Source: Branchiostoma floridae (Eukaryota > Chordata > Leptocardii > Amphioxiformes > Branchiostomatidae). Taken from it: a stretch of DNA of 24,152 bases. This document shows, piece after piece, positions 19,541 through 24,152 of this stretch. The position numbers and the translations under genes were made by a program. The stretch covers positions 1 to 24,152 of the forward strand of contig NW_023365862.1 of assembly GCF_000003815.2 (NCBI RefSeq). The letters are read 5' to 3'. Under the pieces are notes generated by a model, which was not told where the DNA came from, did not search any database, and was given only the letters and a program-made list of their open reading frames with translations. Within the stretch, counting starts at the first letter, position 1. Each line of letters opens with the position of its first letter.

Positions 19541-20245
19541 TCTGCCTTTAAAATGATTTTATTGAGGTTTTTGTCAATTTTTATGTATATTTTGGGCTCC
19601 TGTACCCTGGTATTACAGCCGAATGACATGAAATTTGGTACAAAGGTGCCCTGATCATATGCACACCCAGATTTAATAACACTTTTGGCATATGGTACAA
19701 CAAAATGCTTAATTTTGCAATTTTTGGCCATTTTTTGACAAAAAAAGCACATTTTTGCCTCCTGTACCCTCGTTTTACAACCGAATGACCTGAAATTTGG
19801 TATAAAAGTGCCCTTCAATTATGTGCACATGAAATCAATAACAGTTTTTCCATACAGTACAACATAATGCTCAATATTGCGATTTTATGGCCATTTTTTG
19901 ACAAAAATTGGACATTTTTGGCTCCTGTTCCCTCGTTTTACAACCAAATGACCCGAAATTTGGTAAAGGGGTGCTCTAGACATTTATTCAAATGACCCAT
20001 TTATAATTTTTGGCATGGAACAATTTAAAATGATATATTTTGGAAATTTTTGGGTCATTTTCCAATGGCCTAAGGGGCAACGACCTCAAGGCCTATTGTT
20101 GCATGAGGGAGATGGCTGAAATATGCTGTATTTGCTCTCAAGCAAATGTCGGCCTTTCTAGTTCTCAGTTTTTTCATATCTGCCTCTAAAATGATTTTAT
20201 TGAGATTTTTTGGTCAATTTTAGACCAAAACTGTATATTTTGGCC
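19541..20245 (+). repeat. Diverged satellite monomers
   Basis: Several irregular monomers share CTCCTGTACCCT, a TACAACCAAATGACC-type block, TGAAATTTGGTA, and ACAACAAAATGCTTAATTTT with small variations. At 20111-20163 there is a block (ATGGCTGAAATATGCTGTA to GTCGGCCTTTCTAGTT) that recurs at 23924-23972. These units are more diverged than those to the right. Confidence 0.85.
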
Positions 20246-21462
20246 CCTGTACCCTGGTATTACAACCAAATGAGCTGAAATTTGACAGAGATGTGCCTAA
20301 ATAATGCCCCCATATAAATTCGATAACACTTTTGGTGTACAGTACAACAAAATGCTTATTTTTGCGATTTTGTGACCAATTTTTGACCAAAAAAGGACAC
20401 TTTTGGCCCCTGTACCCTGGTATTCCAACCAAATGAGCTGAAATTTGACACAGATGTGCCTTGATAATCCCTTCATGTAAATTTAATAACACTTTTGGTG
20501 TACAGTGCAACAAAATGCTTATTTTTGCGATTTTTGGGCAATTTTTGACCAAAAAAGGACACTTTTGGCTCCTGTACCCTGGTATTACAATTAAATGACC
20601 TGAAATTTGGTATAGATAGGCATTAGATACATGGTAACAAGATTCAAGTACCCTGTACCCTGGTATTACAACCAAATGAGCTGAAATTTGACAGAGATGT
20701 GCCTTAATAATGCCCCCATATAAATTCGATAACACTTTTGGTGTACAGTACAACAAAATGCTTATTTTTGCGATTTTTTGACCAATTTTTTACCAAAAAA
20801 GGACACTTTTGGCCCCTGTACCCTGGTATTACAACCAAATGAGCTGAAATTTGACACAGATGTGCCTTGATAATCCCTTCATGTAAATTTAATAACACTT
20901 TTGGTGTACAGTGCAACAAAATGCTTATTTTTGCGATTTTTGGGCAATTTTTTACCAAAAAAGGACACTTTTGGCTCCTGTACCCTGGTATTACAATTAA
21001 ATGACCTGAAATTTGGTATAGATAGGCATTAGATACATGGTAACAAGATTCAAGTACCCTGTACCCTGGTATTACAACCAAATGAGCTGAAATTTGACAG
21101 AGATGTGCCTTAATAATGCCCCCATATAAATTCGATAACACTTTTGGTGTACAGTACAACAAAATGCTTATTTTTGCGATTTTTTGACCAATTTTTGACC
21201 AAAAAAGGACACTTTTGGCTCCAATACCTTGGTATTGCAACCGAATGAGCTGAAATTTGACACAGATGTGCCTTGATAATCCCTTCATGTAAATTTAATA
21301 ACACGTTTGGTGTACAGTGCAACAAAATGCTTTTTTTGCGATTTTTGGCCAATTTTTGACCAAAAAAGGACACTTTTGGCTCCTGTACCCTGGTATTACA
21401 ATTAAATGACCTGAAATTTGGTATAGATAGGCATTAGATACTTGGTAACAAGATTCAAGTAA
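20246..21462 (+). repeat. 406-bp higher-order satellite, three copies
   Basis: CCTGTACCCTGGTATTACAA starts the unit at 20246, 20652 and 21058, exactly 406 bp apart. Each unit is made of three monomers of about 163, 162 and 81 bp. The last is a truncated form carrying GGTATAGATAGGCATTAGATAC. Copies differ by few bases, so they arose recently relative to the monomers, which differ more from one another. Long minus-strand open frames (178 and 194 codons) follow from the repeat and show no domain. Confidence 0.92.
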
Positions 21463-21995
21463 AATTTTTTGACATAAACAACTTTAAAATGATTAATTTT
21501 GGCACTTTTCTGAGGGGAAATTTGTTTTCTTTTGGCCTCCTGACGTGACCTTCCGTGACCCCGCACAGAGCCACACCTGTGCGCGTCAGCCGGAGAGTAA
21601 ATTGAATCAAAGACCTAGCCAATCAGCGAAGAGGAGGCCAAAGGCTAATTAATATTCATAAGCGGGGCCTCATGATCCCGTATATAGCAGTGTTCCCGCC
21701 AGGGGGAGCGAAGCCCGCCTAAGGCTCTCGCATTTTAGACTATTCAGAAGGCTTTATATTGTATCAGTTCTTAGGGGCATATCTATGATAACCGCAGCAG
21801 TCACTTAACTTCTCTTCAGGAGTTTAGCGTAACACTATTTCAGGTCAAACCGTCAAAGGCAACTAAAAACAAACTTTAACGTTACTGAGTTCAACAGTAC
21901 TTATAACTTGTTATCCGAAATTGAAACGCTAGCGATGGTATTTTCGCTGCGCTGCTAGCTCCGTGCGACTGTTGTTGACGGTCTTATAACGGTAT
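21463..21995 (+). repeat. CCAAT-box block, copy 1
   Basis: This shares with 22062-22735 the order: AAGTAAAATTTTT, GGTTTTCTTT (TTGTTTTCTTT here), a GCACAGAGCC-like block, CAATCAGCGAAGAGGA, GGCTAATT, ATATTCATAAGCGGG, GCATTTTAGACTATT, CTTCTCTTCAG, TTCGCTGCGC and GTGCGACT with GTTGACGGTCT. CCAATCAGCG at 21619-21628 is a perfect CCAAT-box (NF-Y type) match, and GTATATAG at 21680-21687 is TATA-like. These suggest promoter-derived sequence, but no transcript or reading frame follows. Confidence 0.75.
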
Positions 21996-22000
21996 ATTTT

Positions 22001-22061
22001 GCACCCCTGTACCCTGGTATGAGTAACATTTGGTATAGATAGGCATAAGATAGTTGGTAAA
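22001..22061 (+). repeat. Truncated satellite monomer between the CCAAT blocks
   Basis: This has CCCCTGTACCCTGGTAT, ATTTGGTATAGATAGGCAT and AGATAGTTGGTAA, matching the 81-bp truncated monomer at the end of each 406-bp unit. The monomer plus CCAAT block was therefore duplicated as one composite unit. Confidence 0.85.
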
Positions 22062-22735
22062 ATGATCCAAGTAAAATTTTTGGCATAAAGTACTGTAAAA
22101 GGCTTAATTACAGCACTTTTTAAGGGGATATTGGTTTTCTTTCGTTCTCCATGCCATGACCTTTCGGACGTTCACCCCACAGAGCCGACATCTGCACCTG
22201 CGTCTAGCCGGCAGGAAGAGTTAATTCAATTAATGGTTCAGGCAATCAGCGAAGAGGAAAGCGAAGGCTAATTGATATTCATAAGCGGGACCACACAATA
22301 CGTTAACTTGAAGACTCAGGCCGTACAGACTTCTCGCCAGGATTTTTTCAAATCGTCGGACAGGGGTCCGGGGGCCGCCGAATGTCCCTGGCGGGGTCCA
22401 GGGGCAGGGCCACTGTGGGGGGGACCCAGGTGGGCGAAGCCCCCCCCCGGAAGCTCTTGCATTTTAGACTATTGAGAAGGCTTCTTTTATCAGTTTTTTT
22501 AGGGCCATATCTACGATAATCATAGCAGTCACTTACTTCTCTTCAGCAGTTTGACTTTAAAATTTTTCGGGTCAAAGCTTCAAAGACAACTAAGCCTCAT
22601 AAACAACAAACTTAACTTAGCTCAACAGTATACAAAAATATTGTACGGGTTGCCATCCTTAGTTGAAGCGCTTATTTATAGCGCTAGTATCTTCGCTGCG
22701 CCGTTAGCCGCCGTGCGACTTTTGTTGACGGTCTG
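22062..22735 (+). repeat. CCAAT-box block, copy 2, with GC-rich insert
   Basis: Diverged copy of 21463-21995 (see that entry). Here the CCAAT box is changed to GCAATCAGCG (22242-22251). The region after CATAAGCGGG is longer and very GC-rich (22345-22450), with GGGG-rich runs and GGGCGAAGCCCCC. No gene is visible downstream. Confidence 0.75.
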
Positions 22736-23922
22736 ATATCCCTACGTCGCCGCCTCGCTGATATTCCCACGGACATGTTTCAAGAAAAATACCCAGCAAA
22801 AAACGCTGTTCTGCGTCAAATTCTATTCTATAAGACATGTGGGACTCAGTGTTACAGTCTAAATATTTTGTAGAAGCACCGCTGTAGGAAAGAAGGTCCA
22901 AGCAATGTAAAACATCACGTAGCATGAAGTTCGCTGTCAACTGGCACACAGCACATGACTGTTTGAAACTCTAATCAACAGCCGTGTTTGATTGATAGCC
23001 GGAGGTCCTTTGATGAAGTCGGCGAAAGGTGCGTTAGTTAGAAAATCTGCGTTTAGTTTTGATACGTAATTATAAGTTAGACAGTGGCGAGAATGATTAT
23101 TTTCTCATCAATATTTCTCTTCAGAATTATTTGAAGTTAATTGTACATCTAAATAATTGGCTTACCTGTGCAATGTTTATATGATTAATGATCAGTGTAC
23201 TGAAATCATGTGTAACGTATGGCTCCTAGTCAATAGAGCAGCAATTTCTCTATAGTGACCACCTGTCTGTAGTGGCCACATTTCCTAGTGCTGTTGTTGT
23301 TTGACATAAACTTTGAACATTTAAATTGTAAGTAACTTTAAACTGCCAGAGTTTCAGCCCAATAAAACACTCTCAGCGCCAGGGTATGAACAGACTGACC
23401 AGACAGACGAAAATAAATCCTCGAACAAGGTTCAATCGTATCTTCCGGGTCTGGCAGGAAGTTGTTAAACTAAAATAAGAATAGGCTCGATGGCTGATTG
23501 CATACAAAGTAAAACAGTTTAACAGTTTTACAGCTTGAAGAAAACAAACGCTCCTACAGTACCTGCACCTGCTTGATAATTATTAAATCGTATGCCCTAC
23601 TTGAATAAAAAAAGTTCACTGCAATAATAAATGTACCCATATCACAAGGAGCTTATACTTTTTTAAACTTACACCTAGTTATCGTACTGAAAATTGTTAA
23701 TGACATTACATGAAGTCATTCAACAATTTTCAGTCATGATGAAAATTTTCTGAATGGAAGGTGTGATTATTGTCATTTTCTGAAAAATAGAGGCAAGCTC
23801 TGTTTTTACCTGGAATCAATTAACAATACCAGTCCACTTTGGGGGATAATGTACTGTTAAGATGATGTTCCATTTTTGCGCAGGGGTGATTTGGAACAGT
23901 CCAATGTTGCGTGGGAAGGGGT
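22736..23922. other. No gene recognised; A/T-rich, apparently low-copy sequence
   Basis: Only short frames (81 codons on the minus strand at the left edge) without motifs. TAGTGACCACCTGTCTGTAGTGG near 23254-23276 resembles transposon-end sequence, but no partner was found. A strong hairpin lies at 23686-23734. Confidence 0.5.
23686..23734. other. Hairpin, 19-20-bp stem with 10-base loop
   Basis: The left arm ACTGAAAATTGTTAATGAC (23686-23704) pairs with the right arm at 23715-23734, whose reverse complement is ACTGAAAATTGTTGAATGAC. There is a single extra base and a 10-base loop (ATTACATGAA). It could be a very small MITE relic or a structured RNA. Nothing else supports either. Confidence 0.8.
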
Positions 23923-23923
23923 A

Positions 23924-23972
23924 TGGCTGAAATATGCTGTAATTGCTCTTAAGCAAATGTCGGCCTTTCTAG
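23924..23972 (+). repeat. Dispersed repeat block shared with 20111-20163
   Basis: ATGGCTGAAATATGCTGTA, then GCAAATGTCGGCCTTTCTAGTT, matches the copy inside the satellite head with two or three substitutions. Confidence 0.85.
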
Positions 23973-24039
23973 TTCACTTTGAGTTACCTCAGTTGATTTT
24001 GTTGGTTTTCTGTTTACTTTTTGTATAACATTTGTTGCT

Positions 24040-24152
24040 TATGTATTGTATTTATTGCTCATGTATTGTAGGACTCCAGGAAGAATAGTGATACTACATT
24101 TAGTATCACTAATGGAGATCCAAATAAAACAAACAAACAAACAAACAAACTT
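24040..24152 (+). mobile_element. LINE 3' terminus with hairpin and (ACAA)n tail
   Basis: The block GGACTCCAGGAAGAATAG is followed by an inverted pair TGATACTA/TAGTATCA, then TAATGGAGATCCAAATAAA and an ACAAACAAAC tail cut by the window end. A 3' hairpin plus a short microsatellite tail instead of poly-A is typical of CR1/L2-like non-LTR elements. No coding part is in view, and how far the element extends upstream is uncertain. Confidence 0.7.

Noticed and set aside
20220-21373. Long minus-strand frames with repeating peptide segments
   Set aside because: They arise from the satellite monomers (163, 162, 81 bp). The 406-bp unit is not a multiple of three, so the frame is not maintained between copies.
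23254-23276. Pogo-like transposon end
   Set aside because: The sequence resembles such ends, but no inverted partner or TA flank could be found in the window.

Overview
This window is non-coding, repeat-rich eukaryotic (animal) DNA from a draft assembly. There are no operons, ribosome-binding sites or long open reading frames. A 164-bp run of N sits at 15187-15350, and the sequence is packed with nested transposable-element relics. The repeat types are a tRNA-derived SINE of about 500 bp with a conserved central core, a non-LTR retrotransposon 3' end with a terminal hairpin and a microsatellite tail, hAT-, pogo/mariner- and Harbinger-like non-autonomous DNA transposons, and AT-rich satellite DNA. 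Together they most suggest an invertebrate deuterostome, with amphioxus (Branchiostoma) the best guess. That assignment is inference from repeat style, not from a diagnostic gene.

The largest feature is a pair of inverted repeats, 1-301 and 18749-19049. They are about 97% identical by my count (9 substitutions and no indels over the first 300 positions). Each contains a minisatellite of about 21 bp rich in CTGCAG and AGATAGGT that reverses orientation at an internal palindrome. They bracket about 18.4 kb holding no recognisable gene apart from transposon remnants. This may be a very large element with long terminal inverted repeats, or two copies of one repeat in opposite orientation. The outer edge of the left copy is cut by the window.

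Inside the bracket: 2455-9394 has diverged, collinear terminal repeats about 150-200 bp long and an unusual internal right-end/left-end junction at 8600-8735. It carries a 58-bp tandem array (3607-4500) and a TA-flanked MITE (8362-8528). Further right are a SINE (10748-11251), a hAT-type MITE with a perfect 8-bp target duplication (12626-12981), a second TIR element with subterminal GTTAAGCGTTA arrays (13116-14251), a truncated minus-strand LINE with a zinc-binding C-terminus running into the N gap (14637-15186) and flanked by 79-bp direct repeats, and a Harbinger-like element (15665-16837). An old segmental duplication links 10239-11830 with 17249-17820. One short stretch near 18455-18634 reads like a genuine protein-coding exon ending in a consensus splice donor. 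I could not identify its gene.

Right of the inverted repeat, 19160-22735 is a satellite domain: a degenerate duplicated head with a (TTTC)n tract, monomers of about 160 bp, three copies of a 406-bp higher-order unit, and two diverged copies of a block with CCAAT-type boxes. The rest (22736-24152) looks unique or low-copy until a LINE 3' terminus at the window edge. No genes here can be shown to work together. The main content is repeat architecture.
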